Positions 19,903 to 28,800 are shown, counted from the first letter of the stretch. The stretch is 64,000 nucleotides of DNA from Pararhodobacter zhoushanensis (GCF_025949695.1 NZ_JAPDFL010000001.1:2111501-2175500); one strand, 5' to 3'. Program-made: numbers and translations. The notes: generated by a model from the sequence alone, not told the origin.

Positions 19903-21165
19903 TCACAGTTCGTCAAACCCTCCGGCCCGGTCCAGCCGGATCGCGATGATCCCGGCCGCCAGCGCCGCCAGCGCCGAGCCGAGAATCAGCGACAGCAGCA
20001 TGACGGGCGTGCTGCTGCGCTCGACCGCCAGCAGGGTGATCCAGGTCAGCGCCGCGCCGCCCGTCACCGCCAGCGCGCCGGCAAGGCTGGCCGCCGTCCC
20101 GGCCAGATCGGGCCGTACCGAGATCGCGCCGGTATTGGCATTGGCCATGGTCAGCCCGTTGCCAACCCCCACCGTCATGGTGAATCCGAACAGCAAGAAC
20201 GGGCTGGAATAGCCCATGAGGAAGGCCAGCAGACCCAGGCTCAGCCCCACCGCCGGGATCAACCGCCCGACCAGAATCAGCCGGTGGATGCCCAGCCGGG
20301 GCGCCAGCCGCGCCGTGGCCAGCGCGCCCAGCAGGAACCCCCCGGTGATTGACCCGATCCCGGCCCCGATCCACGCAGGCGACAGATCCCACAGCCGTGT
20401 GGCCACGAACGGCGCGCCTGCGATGAACACATAGAACGCCCCGACCGAGAACGCCTGACACATCGCGTAGCTCCAGAACCGGCCCGAGCGCAGCAAGGAC
20501 GTGTAATCCGACAGGCGCAGCGGGCGCGGCCCGGTTTTCAGCGTCTCGCCCAGATCGGCCCAGACCAGCGCCAGCGCCATCGCTCCCAGCGCGGCATAGA
20601 GCGCGAAAATCGCCCGCCAGCCGATCACGGTGTCCAGAATCCCGCCCACCGTTGGTCCCAGCATCGGCGCCAGCGCCATCGACGCGCCGATCACGCCCAT
20701 CTTGCTGGCCGCTTCGCGCGCCGGGAACTGGTCGCGGATGATCGCCGCCCCCAGCACCGTGCTGGTGATGATCACCGCCTGCGCCATGCGGAACACCAAA
20801 AACAGCATTTCGTCCTGCGCCAGCACGCAACCGACCGAGGCCACCATATACAGCGCCACCGCAAACAGCATCACCGGGCGGCGGCCCAGCCGGTCGCTGA
20901 CCGGTCCCATGACCAGTTGCAGCAGAGCCGAGACGATCATGTACCCCGAGACGGCCAGCGCCATGCTGCTTTCCGTTGCGCCCAGATCCACAATCATGCG
21001 GGGCAGCGAGGGCAGGAACATGTTCAGGCTGAGCACGGCCATGCCGGTCAGCAAGATCAGGGTCGACAGATGGGGGGCGTTCGCGTGTGCATGGATACCT
21101 CGGCTGTGTGCGCCATCCAAAGGCGGGCCAGCGGGGAATTGCAACCCGTGCAAGAATTTCTGCAT
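19903..21165 (-). CDS. MFS transporter, Bcr/CflA-type multidrug efflux
   Basis: A 420-residue, 12-helix drug:proton antiporter of the Bcr/CflA group. MFLPSLPRMIVDL in helix 1, the MFS loop motif GPVSDRLGRRPVML between helices 2 and 3, and LGPTVGGILDTVIGWRAIF (motif C region) are visible. The start was set at 21165 (MQKFLHGLQF). The frame is open to 21228, but that reaches into the divergent ABC-F gene. A start inside (before the first helix) is also possible. The substrate is unknown. Confidence 0.85.
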   Translation of the reverse strand: MQKFLHGLQFPAGPPLDGAHSRGIHAHANAPHLSTLILLTGMAVLSLNMFLPSLPRMIVDLGATESSMALAVSGYMIVSALLQLVMGPVSDRLGRRPVMLFAVALYMVASVGCVLAQDEMLFLVFRMAQAVIITSTVLGAAIIRDQFPAREAASKMGVIGASMALAPMLGPTVGGILDTVIGWRAIFALYAALGAMALALVWADLGETLKTGPRPLRLSDYTSLLRSGRFWSYAMCQAFSVGAFYVFIAGAPFVATRLWDLSPAWIGAGIGSITGGFLLGALATARLAPRLGIHRLILVGRLIPAVGLSLGLLAFLMGYSSPFLLFGFTMTVGVGNGLTMANANTGAISVRPDLAGTAASLAGALAVTGGAALTWITLLAVERSSTPVMLLSLILGSALAALAAGIIAIRLDRAGGFDEL

Positions 21166-21217
21166 CCGCAAAGGCCCCCGCTGGCGTGTGTCGCGCCCTT
21201 CTGCTAAGCGGCGCAGC

Positions 21218-23062
21218 ATGTTGACCATAAATGACCTCAGTTACTCTGTTGACGGACGCCCGCTGCTTGTGGGCGCGTCGGCGCGCATTCCGACCGGCCA
21301 CAAGGTTGGCCTCGTGGGCCGCAACGGTTCGGGCAAAACCACGCTGTTTCGCCTGATCCGGGGTGAGCTGGTGCTTGAGGGCGGCTCGATCAGCCTGCCG
21401 TCCCGCGCCCGCATCGGCGGCGTCGCGCAAGAGGTGCCGTCGCCGTCGACCAGCCTTCTGGACACAGTGCTTGAGGCGGATGTCGAGCGCGCCTCGCTGA
21501 TGGCCGAGGCGGAAACCGCCACCGACGCGCATCGCATCGCCGAGATACAGGCACGTCTGGCCGATATCGATGCGTGGTCAGCCGAGGGGCGGGCAAGCAC
21601 GATTCTGAAAGGTCTGGGCTTTACGGCTGAGGAAATGCTCATGCCCTGCTCGGATTTCTCGGGCGGCTGGCGCATGCGCGTGGCGCTGGCGGGGGTGCTC
21701 TTTGCCCAGCCGGACCTCCTGCTGCTTGATGAGCCGACCAACTATCTCGATCTTGAGGGGGCGCTCTGGCTTGAGGCCTATCTCGCCAAATATCCGCACA
21801 CCGTCATCGTCATCAGCCACGACCGTGGCCTGCTGAACCGCGCTGTCGGTGCAATTCTGCACCTCGAAGACAAGAAGCTGACGCTCTACACCGGCGGCTA
21901 TGACACGTTTGCCAAGACCCGCGCCGAACAGCGCGCGGTGCTGGCAGCCGAGTCCAAGAAGCAGGACGTGCGCCGCGCGCATCTGCAAAGCTTCGTCGAC
22001 CGCTTCAAGGCCAAGGCGTCGAAAGCCCGTCAGGCCCAGTCGCGCGTCAAGATGCTGGAGAAAATGACGCCGATCACCGCACCGGCCGAGGCTGCCAAGC
22101 ACGTCTTCACCTTCCCTGCGCCGGAAGAACTCTCGCCCCCGATCATCAACATGGAGGGTGTGTCGGTCGGCTATGGCGACACGATCATCCTGCGGCGTCT
22201 GGGGCTGCGCATCGATCAGGACGACCGCATCGCCCTGCTGGGCCGCAACGGCGAGGGCAAGTCAACGCTGTCCAAACTGCTGGCCGGAAAGCTGGAGCCG
22301 CGCGGCGGCAGCTATACCCAGTCCAACAAGCTGCGCGTCGGCTATTTCGCGCAGCATCAGGTGGATGAGCTGTTCCTCGATGAGACCCCGGTGCAGCATT
22401 TGCGCCGCATCCGTCCCAATGAGGGCGAGCCACGCCTGCGCGCGCGTCTGGCCGGGTTCGGCCTGATGGCCGATCAGGCCGAGACGGTGGTGGGCCGCTT
22501 GTCGGGCGGGCAGAAGGCCCGTCTGTCGCTGCTGCTTGCGACGATCGAAGCGCCGCATATGCTGATCCTCGACGAGCCGACCAACCACCTGGACATCGAA
22601 AGCCGCGAGGCCCTGGTCGAGGCGCTGACCGCCTATAGCGGCGCGGTCATTCTGGTCAGCCACGACATGCACCTGTTGTCGCTGGTCGCCGACCGTCTGT
22701 GGCTGGTCAAGGACGGCGCGGTCGAGCCGTATCTCGAAGACCTCGACGCCTACCGCGCGCTGTTGCTGGGCGAGGGCACCGAGAAGCCGAAAGCCGAGAA
22801 AGCGCCCAAGCCCAAGGCCACGCGCGAGCAGGTTTCGGCGCTGAAATCCGAGCTGCGCAAATGCGAGCAGCGCGTCGCCAAGCTGGAAGAGATGCGCGAG
22901 AAGCTGGCCAAGAAGCTGGCCGACCCGCAGCTCTATGAAGACGGGCGCAAAGGCGATCTGGACGTCTGGAACCGCAAATACGCGGAAGTCATGGACGCTG
23001 TTGACCGGGCCGAGGCTTTGTGGATGAAAGCCGTGGAAGCGGTTGAAAACGCTGAGAAGTAA
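21218..23062 (+). CDS. ABC-F family ATPase (YheS/Uup-like)
   Basis: A 614-residue soluble protein with two ABC domains and no membrane part, the ABC-F layout of ribosome-associated ATPases. Walker A motifs are GRNGSGKTT (near residue 36) and GRNGEGKST; signatures are FSGGWRMRVALAG and LSGGQKARLSL; Walker B motifs are LLLLDEPTNYLDL and MLILDEPTNHLDI. The linker between the domains (QSFVDRFKAKASKARQAQSRVKML) is the ABC-F P-site tRNA interaction motif region. The C-terminal tail is a charged coiled coil (RKCEQRVAKLEEMREKLAKK), as in YheS/Uup. It starts at ATG 21218, since earlier open frame overlaps the divergent MFS gene. Confidence 0.93.
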   Translation: MLTINDLSYSVDGRPLLVGASARIPTGHKVGLVGRNGSGKTTLFRLIRGELVLEGGSISLPSRARIGGVAQEVPSPSTSLLDTVLEADVERASLMAEAETATDAHRIAEIQARLADIDAWSAEGRASTILKGLGFTAEEMLMPCSDFSGGWRMRVALAGVLFAQPDLLLLDEPTNYLDLEGALWLEAYLAKYPHTVIVISHDRGLLNRAVGAILHLEDKKLTLYTGGYDTFAKTRAEQRAVLAAESKKQDVRRAHLQSFVDRFKAKASKARQAQSRVKMLEKMTPITAPAEAAKHVFTFPAPEELSPPIINMEGVSVGYGDTIILRRLGLRIDQDDRIALLGRNGEGKSTLSKLLAGKLEPRGGSYTQSNKLRVGYFAQHQVDELFLDETPVQHLRRIRPNEGEPRLRARLAGFGLMADQAETVVGRLSGGQKARLSLLLATIEAPHMLILDEPTNHLDIESREALVEALTAYSGAVILVSHDMHLLSLVADRLWLVKDGAVEPYLEDLDAYRALLLGEGTEKPKAEKAPKPKATREQVSALKSELRKCEQRVAKLEEMREKLAKKLADPQLYEDGRKGDLDVWNRKYAEVMDAVDRAEALWMKAVEAVENAEK

Positions 23063-23094
23063 ATGTCAGGCCTTTAAGGTCTGACGTTTAATTT
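23062..23094. terminator. Hairpin between convergent ABC-F and peptidoglycan-binding genes
   Basis: An imperfect palindrome (AATGTCAGGCCTT against AAGGTCTGACGTT, two wobble pairs) immediately follows the ABC-F stop and is followed by TTTAATTT. It overlaps the stop codon of the opposing gene at 23088, so it can serve both directions. Confidence 0.65.
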
Positions 23095-23987
23095 CCGGCC
23101 GCAGTAACCGCCGGGCAGGGCGGCGTGTCCAGATAAGGCCCCGGTGCCGCCAGAAGCGCGAGAGCGGCTTGTGGCGCGGTGCTCTGGGGTGTCAGGCAAT
23201 TGTCTGACATAAAGGCTTCCAGTGCGCCGATGGTCTCGGCGCGGCTGGCCCCGTCCATCAGGCCCGGCTGATACCCGCGCAACGTCAGCGCCACTTGGAC
23301 GGCTTGAAGATCGCCTGCGGACAGGGCCGCGTTGCGCGCCTCGTCATCGGCCTGCGCGGGCGGCAACCACCCCAGTTGCTCGACCCGCTGCAATACTCCG
23401 TCGCGAAACTCGACCGCCCGCAGTTCGGCCCCGACAATCTCGCAGGCGCGGCAGCCATCGGTCAGGTTCTCCATCAGCACAAAGCGCTGCAGGCCATTCG
23501 CAGCCCGATGCCCGGTGACGCGAAGCCGCGCGTCGCCAAAGGCCTGCGGATGGGCGGTCTGCAGGGCCAGCGATTGCGGGTCGCCGGGGTTTTCTGCCGT
23601 CAGTGTCTGCGGCAGCAGCGCGCCCCGTGCGCCGTTCACGAAGACCGGCTGCACATTGGTATTGGCGCGGAAGGGGAATTCGACCTCGGCCAGATCGACC
23701 ACGCCCAGTTCAACAAAACCAGTCGCCACCCCCGGCTCGCCAATCCGTGGATCGTTGGCAAGGCGCTGCGCGAACAGCAGCCCACCCGGCGGCAAACCCG
23801 CCGCATCGAGGCAGGTCCACAAAGCATCGGTGATCCCGTCGCGTTGACATCCAGCGGCAACACCCGCCGGGGCGATGTCGAGGCTGCTCAGCACGGACTC
23901 GGTCTGCGCTGCCAGCGGAACGGAAAACAACAGCGTTGCGACGGCTGCGGGCAGAAAGGAATGGGGCATGAGCGCTCGATGAGTCAT
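23088..23987 (-). CDS. Exported protein with peptidoglycan-binding-like domain
   Basis: A protein of about 299 residues. The N terminus has a signal peptide (SFLPAAVATLLFSVPLAAQ). The central region carries paired cysteines (DGCRACE) and no domain I can name. Near the C terminus, LRGYQPGLMDGASRAETIGALEAFM is a PG_binding_1-type repeat. It is likely periplasmic and loosely tied to cell-wall metabolism. Start 23987 gives MTHRALMPHSF; 23969 (MPHSF) is an equally plausible start. The exact function is unknown. Confidence 0.7.
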   Translation of the reverse strand: MTHRALMPHSFLPAAVATLLFSVPLAAQTESVLSSLDIAPAGVAAGCQRDGITDALWTCLDAAGLPPGGLLFAQRLANDPRIGEPGVATGFVELGVVDLAEVEFPFRANTNVQPVFVNGARGALLPQTLTAENPGDPQSLALQTAHPQAFGDARLRVTGHRAANGLQRFVLMENLTDGCRACEIVGAELRAVEFRDGVLQRVEQLGWLPPAQADDEARNAALSAGDLQAVQVALTLRGYQPGLMDGASRAETIGALEAFMSDNCLTPQSTAPQAALALLAAPGPYLDTPPCPAVTAAGN

Positions 23988-24076
23988 CGCGAAAATCTTA
24001 CCATATGGAGTTATGCTGCACTGCGTCAAATCACAGCGGCGTTGACTTTGATGCGCGGACACGGAAGCCTCTGATC

Positions 24077-24691
24077 ATGCTTGATCTCGCGTTTCTCACC
24101 TCGGCCTTTGTCACCCTGTTCGTGATCATTGATCCGATCGGGCTGGCCCCGCTGTTCATTCCGCTGACCGCCGGCATGACCGCACAGAATCGCCGCGCCG
24201 TGGGGTTGCGGGCCTGCCTGATCGCGGCGGCCCTGCTGACGCTCTTCGGGCTGGCGGGCGAAAGCATCCTGACGACCATCGGCATCACCATGCCCGCGTT
24301 CCAGATCTCGGGCGGGGTGCTGTTGTTCCTGACCGCGCTGGACATGCTGTTCGACCGCCGCCAGCCGCGGAGAGAGGGGCACGCGACGCAGGACGCGCCC
24401 GACCCGTCGGTGTTTCCGCTGGCCATGCCCCTGATCGCGGGGCCGGGGGCGATGACCTCGATGATCTTGTTGATGAACCAGACCACCGGCTGGGGCGGGG
24501 CAGCGGCGCTTTTGGGCGTGATGCTGGCCGTCGCCGGCTCGGCCTTTGTCTTTTTCCTGCTCGCCCCGCCGATCGAGCGTCTGCTCGGCCGTACCGGCGA
24601 GATGGTGATCACCCGCCTGCTGGGCATGCTGCTGGCGGCGCTGTCGGTGCAGTTTATCCTGAACGGCGCCCGGGCGGCGGGGATCATCTGA
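24077..24691 (+). CDS. MarC family integral membrane protein
   Basis: A 204-residue membrane protein with six hydrophobic helices. FVIIDPIGLAPLFIPLT near residues 15-31 and MPLIAGPGAMTSMILLM in the second half are the two repeated MarC motifs. The family was once linked to multiple antibiotic resistance but that role was not confirmed; its function is unknown. The ATG at 24077 gives the usual N terminus. Confidence 0.9.
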   Translation: MLDLAFLTSAFVTLFVIIDPIGLAPLFIPLTAGMTAQNRRAVGLRACLIAAALLTLFGLAGESILTTIGITMPAFQISGGVLLFLTALDMLFDRRQPRREGHATQDAPDPSVFPLAMPLIAGPGAMTSMILLMNQTTGWGGAAALLGVMLAVAGSAFVFFLLAPPIERLLGRTGEMVITRLLGMLLAALSVQFILNGARAAGII

Positions 24692-24767
24692 CGCAGGCGT
24701 GACAGCCGGTATCCCTTGGCGCAGGCCCATCACTGGCCTACATTGAGCGAACCCCAAGGACATGTAG

Positions 24768-25376
24768 ATGCCCAGTTTCGAGCAACTCAGTGATGATCAG
24801 ATCGCCCGGCTCGTCTATCTGACGATCCTTGGCGCGGTTCTGATCAGCTACATGCTGGTCGCCACACGCGGACGCATCCTGACGGTGGTGCGTCACCTTC
24901 TGCTCTGGGCGCTGATCTTCACCGGTGCCGTGGCGGCCTATGGGCTGTGGGACAACTTCCAGTACACCACCGCAGCCGTGCAATCCGCCGACGGCGAGGG
25001 GTTGATCCTGCGCCGCAGCCATGACGGGCAGTATCATCTGACGCTGGACATCACCGGGCCCGATGGCCGCGTGCAACCGGTGCGTTTCATCATCGACACC
25101 GGCGCGACCGAGATGGTCCTCACCCAGCAGGACGCCGCCAAGCTGGGCTTTGACGCCGACGATCTGCAGTATCTGGGCACGGCCAGCACTGCCAATGGCA
25201 TCACGCGCACGGCGCAGGTCACCTTGCGGCAGGTCACGCTGGAAGGGCACACCGCCCGGCAAGTGCGTGCGCTGGTCAATGAGGGCGCGCTGCATGCGTC
25301 CTTGCTGGGCATGGGCTATCTTGAGCGGTTCTCGCGCATCGAGATCATGCGCGACCGGCTCAGCATCACCTTCTAG
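24768..25376 (+). CDS. Retropepsin-like aspartic protease, membrane-anchored
   Basis: A 202-residue protein with two N-terminal hydrophobic segments (about residues 15-65) and a single retropepsin fold. The active-site triplet is in FIIDTGATEMVL (about residue 110), followed by the flap region and the closing LLGMGYL motif. It matches the TIGR02281 family of clan AA proteases, best studied relatives of which cut periplasmic or membrane proteins in alphaproteobacteria. Because the active enzyme is a dimer, each chain gives one Asp. Its stop overlaps that of the opposing Rrf2 gene by 4 bp. Confidence 0.87.
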   Translation: MPSFEQLSDDQIARLVYLTILGAVLISYMLVATRGRILTVVRHLLLWALIFTGAVAAYGLWDNFQYTTAAVQSADGEGLILRRSHDGQYHLTLDITGPDGRVQPVRFIIDTGATEMVLTQQDAAKLGFDADDLQYLGTASTANGITRTAQVTLRQVTLEGHTARQVRALVNEGALHASLLGMGYLERFSRIEIMRDRLSITF

Positions 25377-25861
25377 GCTGCGACGGTCTTGGCCTTTTCG
25401 CAGCGCGCCAGCGACGCCCCGCGCGCAATCGAGTTCAGCGCCAGGATCGATTCCAGACCCTCATTGCATTCCACCAGTTCCCCCACCGTCAGCGGGTCCA
25501 GCGTGGCATAGAAAGCCTCGACCGCGTTGGCCAGATGGCCCGCCATCCGGCACACACCCTTGAGCGGACAGGTGTTGTCCTTGGCCATGCATTCGATGAA
25601 CGGCAGATCGGATTCGAAGGTGCGAAACACCGCCCCCACGCTGATCTCGCGCGCTGGCCGGGCCAGCATGAAGCCGCCATGGCGACCGCGCAGCGTGGTG
25701 ATATAGCCCGATTGCCCCAGTTGATTGACCACCTGCGCCAGATGGTTCTCTGAACCATTGATGACAGCGGCGACATCGCTCTTGCGCACGATCCGGTCCG
25801 GATTGACCGCGCAAACCATCAGCGTGCGCAGGGCGAGGTTGGTTCGGGTTGTCAGGCGCAT
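25373..25861 (-). CDS. Rrf2 family regulator, NsrR-like
   Basis: A 162-residue Rrf2 repressor. The N-terminal winged helix includes ALRTLMV and SENHLAQVVNQLGQSGYITTLRGRHGGF, and the iron-sulfur ligands lie in ECMAKDNTCPLKGVC (three Cys). That C-x7-C-x5-C spacing is the NsrR pattern for a nitric-oxide-sensing [4Fe-4S] cluster; IscR-type proteins space the cysteines similarly. A perfect FNR-type box lies 69 bp upstream of the start, which would tie expression to oxygen limitation. No NO-detoxifying gene lies beside it, so any regulon is elsewhere. Confidence 0.85.
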   Translation of the reverse strand: MRLTTRTNLALRTLMVCAVNPDRIVRKSDVAAVINGSENHLAQVVNQLGQSGYITTLRGRHGGFMLARPAREISVGAVFRTFESDLPFIECMAKDNTCPLKGVCRMAGHLANAVEAFYATLDPLTVGELVECNEGLESILALNSIARGASLARCEKAKTVAA

Positions 25862-25929
25862 GGGCTCTCCGGGTTACTGGGGGTACTGATTGATACGGGG
25901 CAGGGTCACGTTTTTTCGGTGCGCTTACC

Positions 25930-25943
25930 TTGATTGAGATCAA
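25930..25943. promoter_or_regulatory. FNR/FnrL-type box
   Basis: TTGATTGAGATCAA is a perfect TTGAT-N4-ATCAA. It lies in the divergent space between the Rrf2 regulator (start 25861, reverse) and the EamA transporter (start 26088, forward). In Rhodobacterales such sites bind FnrL or Dnr/NnrR regulators. An NsrR-like target makes biological sense. Confidence 0.75.
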
Positions 25944-26087
25944 ATCGGCGGCGATTGTCGGGTGCCCCACCACGTGACGGGCGCGGCGTTGCCCTGAAAG
26001 ACCCGGTGCAGCGGGCCGAAGGGGCGATCTTTTCTTTCGCCTGTGAAGCGTCTAGGCTCGCCCGGAACAAGACCGGAACCCCCGCCT

Positions 26088-27032
26088 ATGCGCTCGACCA
26101 TCCTGATTGCCGTCGTCTCGATGCTGGGCTGCACGATGCTTGTCGCGGGCACCTCGCTGATCGCCAAGGCGCTGGGCAGCGGGGCGCTTGGCACGGTGAT
26201 CCACCCGCTGATGGTCAGTCAGGCGCGCTTTGTCTTCGGGTTTCTGGCCGTGGCCGTGGTGTTGTCGCTGCGCCTTGCCTCAGGGCGCAAGGCCTGGGTG
26301 CAAAGCCCGCAGACCCCCAAGCCCAACTGGACCCGCCACGCGCTGCGCACCCTGCTGGGCTGGACCGGCGGCGGGCTGATGTTCGCGGCGGCGGCGCAAC
26401 TGCCGCTGGCCGATGTGAACGCGCTCAGCTTTACCAGTCCCGTCGCCACCATGCTCTTCGCCATGCTCCTGCTGGGCGAGCGGGTCGGCCCATGGCGCTG
26501 GGGCGCGGCGGTGATCGCCATGCTGGGGGCGCTGGTGCTGCTGCGGCCGGGCGCAGGCGTGATTCAGCCCGCCGCGCTGCTGGCAGTGGGGGCGGCGGTC
26601 GCGATGGGGATCGAGGCGATTGTCATCAAACGGCTGGCGACGTCCGAGCCGCCGGGGCGCACCATGCTGATCAACAACGCCATGGGCGCGGTGCTGTCCT
26701 CGGTTGTTGCGCTGACGGTCTTTGTCTGGCCGCAGGGCGCGACGGTCTGGGCCGGGCTGATCGGCATGGGCGTCGTCATGGTCACGGCCCAAATTCTGCT
26801 TCTGGGCGCAAACCGGCTGGTCGATGCCAGCTTTGTCGCCCCGTTCTTCTATCTCACCCTGGTCTGGGCTGCGGTCTATGACATCGTGTTCTTTGACGTC
26901 TGGCCCGATGCCGTCAGCCTGACGGGCGCGTCGATTGTCATCGCGGGGGGGCTGGTGATGACATGGCGCGAGGTGCTGAACGCGCGCCGCGCGGCCGTTC
27001 CTGCCTCGGTCACGGTGCAGGCGCTGCGCTGA
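26088..27032 (+). CDS. EamA/DMT family transporter
   Basis: A 314-residue, ten-helix drug/metabolite transporter with the two EamA repeats: the first ends in LADVNALSFTSPVATMLFAMLLLGERVGPWRW, the second in GANRLVDASFVAPFFYLTLVWAAVYDIVFF. Substrates of this family include amino acids, nucleosides and drugs, mostly by export; none can be assigned here. ATG 26088 gives a helix starting at residue 3; the frame opens at 26043 without a better start. Confidence 0.87.
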   Translation: MRSTILIAVVSMLGCTMLVAGTSLIAKALGSGALGTVIHPLMVSQARFVFGFLAVAVVLSLRLASGRKAWVQSPQTPKPNWTRHALRTLLGWTGGGLMFAAAAQLPLADVNALSFTSPVATMLFAMLLLGERVGPWRWGAAVIAMLGALVLLRPGAGVIQPAALLAVGAAVAMGIEAIVIKRLATSEPPGRTMLINNAMGAVLSSVVALTVFVWPQGATVWAGLIGMGVVMVTAQILLLGANRLVDASFVAPFFYLTLVWAAVYDIVFFDVWPDAVSLTGASIVIAGGLVMTWREVLNARRAAVPASVTVQALR

Positions 27033-27072
27033 TTGGCTTGCGCGCGCAGGGCCGGAGTGCTAGGGCAATCGC

Positions 27073-27117
27073 ATGACAACGCTGCGCATCCTCATTTGCT
27101 GCTGCATTACCCGCTGA
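27073..27117 (+). CDS. Short leader ORF with three consecutive Cys codons, upstream of cysS
   Basis: ATG at 27073 opens a 14-codon ORF, MTTLRILICCCITR, with TGC-TGC-TGC at 27097-27105, ending in TGA 108 bp before the cysS start. A weak AGGG (27062-27065) stands 7 bp upstream. Three adjacent codons for the amino acid that the next gene's enzyme charges onto tRNA is the hallmark of amino-acid attenuation leaders. The downstream RNA can form exclusive hairpins (27128-27184). Expression of the peptide is not shown; the probability of Cys-Cys-Cys by chance in so short an ORF is low because Cys is rare. Confidence 0.65.
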   Translation: MTTLRILICCCITR

Positions 27118-27190
27118 CCGCAAGGTCGCGCGGGGCGCTGTCTTTCCCCACCCGGAAGGTCTGTCGCTAACCCCGCGCAAGGGGTGTATT
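27118..27190 (+). promoter_or_regulatory. Candidate cysS attenuator: alternative hairpins
   Basis: GCGCGGGG (27128-27135) can pair with CCCCGCGC (27171-27178). Its GGGG (27132-27135) can instead pair with CCCC at 27146-27149, which frees CCCC at 27171-27174 to pair with GGGG at 27181-27184 (loop GCGCAA), followed by TGTATTT. The arms share bases, so the structures exclude each other. Stalling of a ribosome at the Cys codons 23 bases upstream could choose between them. Which form ends transcription is not resolved. Confidence 0.5.
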
Positions 27191-27224
27191 TGGCATGAGC
27201 TTGGGCTTGGGAGAGGGACAGACC

Positions 27225-28721
27225 ATGACCGCGATCCGGCTTTACAACACGCGCTCGCGCTCGAAAGAGGGGTTCACCCCGTTCGATCCGCTCGATGTGC
27301 GGCTGTATGTCTGTGGCCCCACGGTCTATGACCGCGCGCATCTGGGCAACGCAAGGCCGGTGGTGGTGTTTGACACGCTGTTCCGGCTGCTGCGCCATGT
27401 CTACGGCGACGGGCACGTCCGGTATGTGCGCAACTTCACCGACGCCGATGACAAGATCAACGCCACCGCGCTGGCCCGGCACGAGGCGGGGGCCGAGGGC
27501 ACGTTGGAAGAGCTGATCCACCAGCGGACCGAGGAAACCATCGGCTGGTATCATGCCGATATGGACGCGCTGGGCGCGCTGCGCCCGACACAAGAGCCGC
27601 GCGCGACCGAGTATATCGGCGAAATGATCGCGATGATTCAGGGGCTTATCGACAAGGGCCACGCGTACGAGGTTTCGGGCCACGTCCTGTTCGATGTGCG
27701 CTCATATCCTGACTATGGCCGTCTCTCGGGTCGTTCGGTCGATGACATGATCGCCGGTGCCCGGGTCGAGGTCGCGCCCTACAAGCACGACGCGATGGAT
27801 TTCGTGCTGTGGAAACCCTCGGACGCCTCGCTGCCGGGGTGGGAGAGCCCCTGGGGCCGGGGCCGTCCCGGCTGGCATATCGAGTGCTCGGCGATGAGCT
27901 TCGAGCTGCTGGGCGCGTCGTTCGACATCCACGGCGGCGGCATCGACCTGCAATTCCCGCACCACGAAAACGAGATCGCCCAAAGCTGCTGCGCCCATCC
28001 GGGGTCCGATTTCGCGCGGGTCTGGATGCATAACGAGATGCTGCTGGTCGAGGGAAAGAAGATGTCCAAATCTCTGGGCAATTTCTTCACCGTGCGCGAG
28101 CTGCTGGAGCAGGGCGTGCCGGGCGAGGTGATCCGATATGTCATGTTGATGACCCATTACCGCAAGCCGATGGACTGGACTGAAAAGAAGCGGGATGAGG
28201 CTGAGGCGATGTTGCGCAAGATCGCGCAATTCCTTGCAATGGATCCGATGCAGAAGCCGTGGATGGACAGGCAGGGGGCGCACCCGCCTAAAGAATTCGT
28301 TGACGCACTTGCGAACGATCTAAATACCTCGCTCGCGCTCACTTTGTTGAGCAAGTACCTGAAGGACCAAAACGAGGGGGCTCTCACTGCTGCGCTCAAA
28401 TTATTGGGGTTTGATCCGGCGAGCTTGCGCGAGCGATTTTCTGGTTTCATTGCGACGTCGGCGACCAATGAGTTTGTCTCTGGTAGCCACACGATGACCT
28501 TTTGCGAAGGGCATGGAGTGGATGCAAACCATGTTAGCGAACTGAGGGCGCGACTCTCGGCGCTCCGTGACCAAGCCATGGCGACCAAGGATTTCGCATC
28601 GGTCGACGCGCTGAAAGCCGCGCTGATCGAGGCCGGGGTTGAGGTGCGGATGTCGAAGGCCGGGGTCGAGCTGGTGCCGGGGCCGGGTTTCGATGCGGCC
28701 AAGCTGGGGGCGCTGCGGTGA
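27225..28721 (+). CDS. cysS: Cysteinyl-tRNA synthetase
   Basis: A 498-residue class I synthetase. [17 protein letters not shown] holds the zinc Cys30 and the HIGH-type motif (HLGN, residues 39-42); GWHIECSAM and HHENEIAQS complete the zinc site; KMSKS is at 279-283. The C-terminal helical domain binds tRNA-Cys. ATG 27225 with GAGAGGGA 7 bp upstream is preferred over ATG 27195. Codon use shifts between about 28260 and 28560: AT-ending codons (TTA, CTA, AAT, GTT, TTT) are frequent there and rare elsewhere, so this part may have been replaced by recombination. The gene seems to have a Cys-codon leader ORF. Confidence 0.97.
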   Translation: MTAIRLYNTRSRSKEGFTPFDPLDVRLYVCGPTVYDRAHLGNARPVVVFDTLFRLLRHVYGDGHVRYVRNFTDADDKINATALARHEAGAEGTLEELIHQRTEETIGWYHADMDALGALRPTQEPRATEYIGEMIAMIQGLIDKGHAYEVSGHVLFDVRSYPDYGRLSGRSVDDMIAGARVEVAPYKHDAMDFVLWKPSDASLPGWESPWGRGRPGWHIECSAMSFELLGASFDIHGGGIDLQFPHHENEIAQSCCAHPGSDFARVWMHNEMLLVEGKKMSKSLGNFFTVRELLEQGVPGEVIRYVMLMTHYRKPMDWTEKKRDEAEAMLRKIAQFLAMDPMQKPWMDRQGAHPPKEFVDALANDLNTSLALTLLSKYLKDQNEGALTAALKLLGFDPASLRERFSGFIATSATNEFVSGSHTMTFCEGHGVDANHVSELRARLSALRDQAMATKDFASVDALKAALIEAGVEVRMSKAGVELVPGPGFDAAKLGALR

Positions 28722-28747
28722 GCGGCGCGCGGGTTGCGGTGTCGGAA

Positions 28748-28800
28748 CCGGGGGTTTCACACCCCCGGACCCCCGTGGCGTATTTCGGGCAAGATGAAGC
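28748..28800. repeat. Intergenic hairpin plus conserved tail (Rhodobacterales-type repeat)
   Basis: CCGGGGGT-TTCAC-ACCCCCGG forms a perfect 8-bp hairpin (28748-28768), followed by ACCCCCGTGGCGTATTT and a GCAAGATGAAGC end. The tail resembles the one at 42042-42075 after pstB. It may act as terminator or mRNA end for cysS. I recall this kind of motif as frequent between genes of Rhodobacterales genomes, from memory only. Confidence 0.55.
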
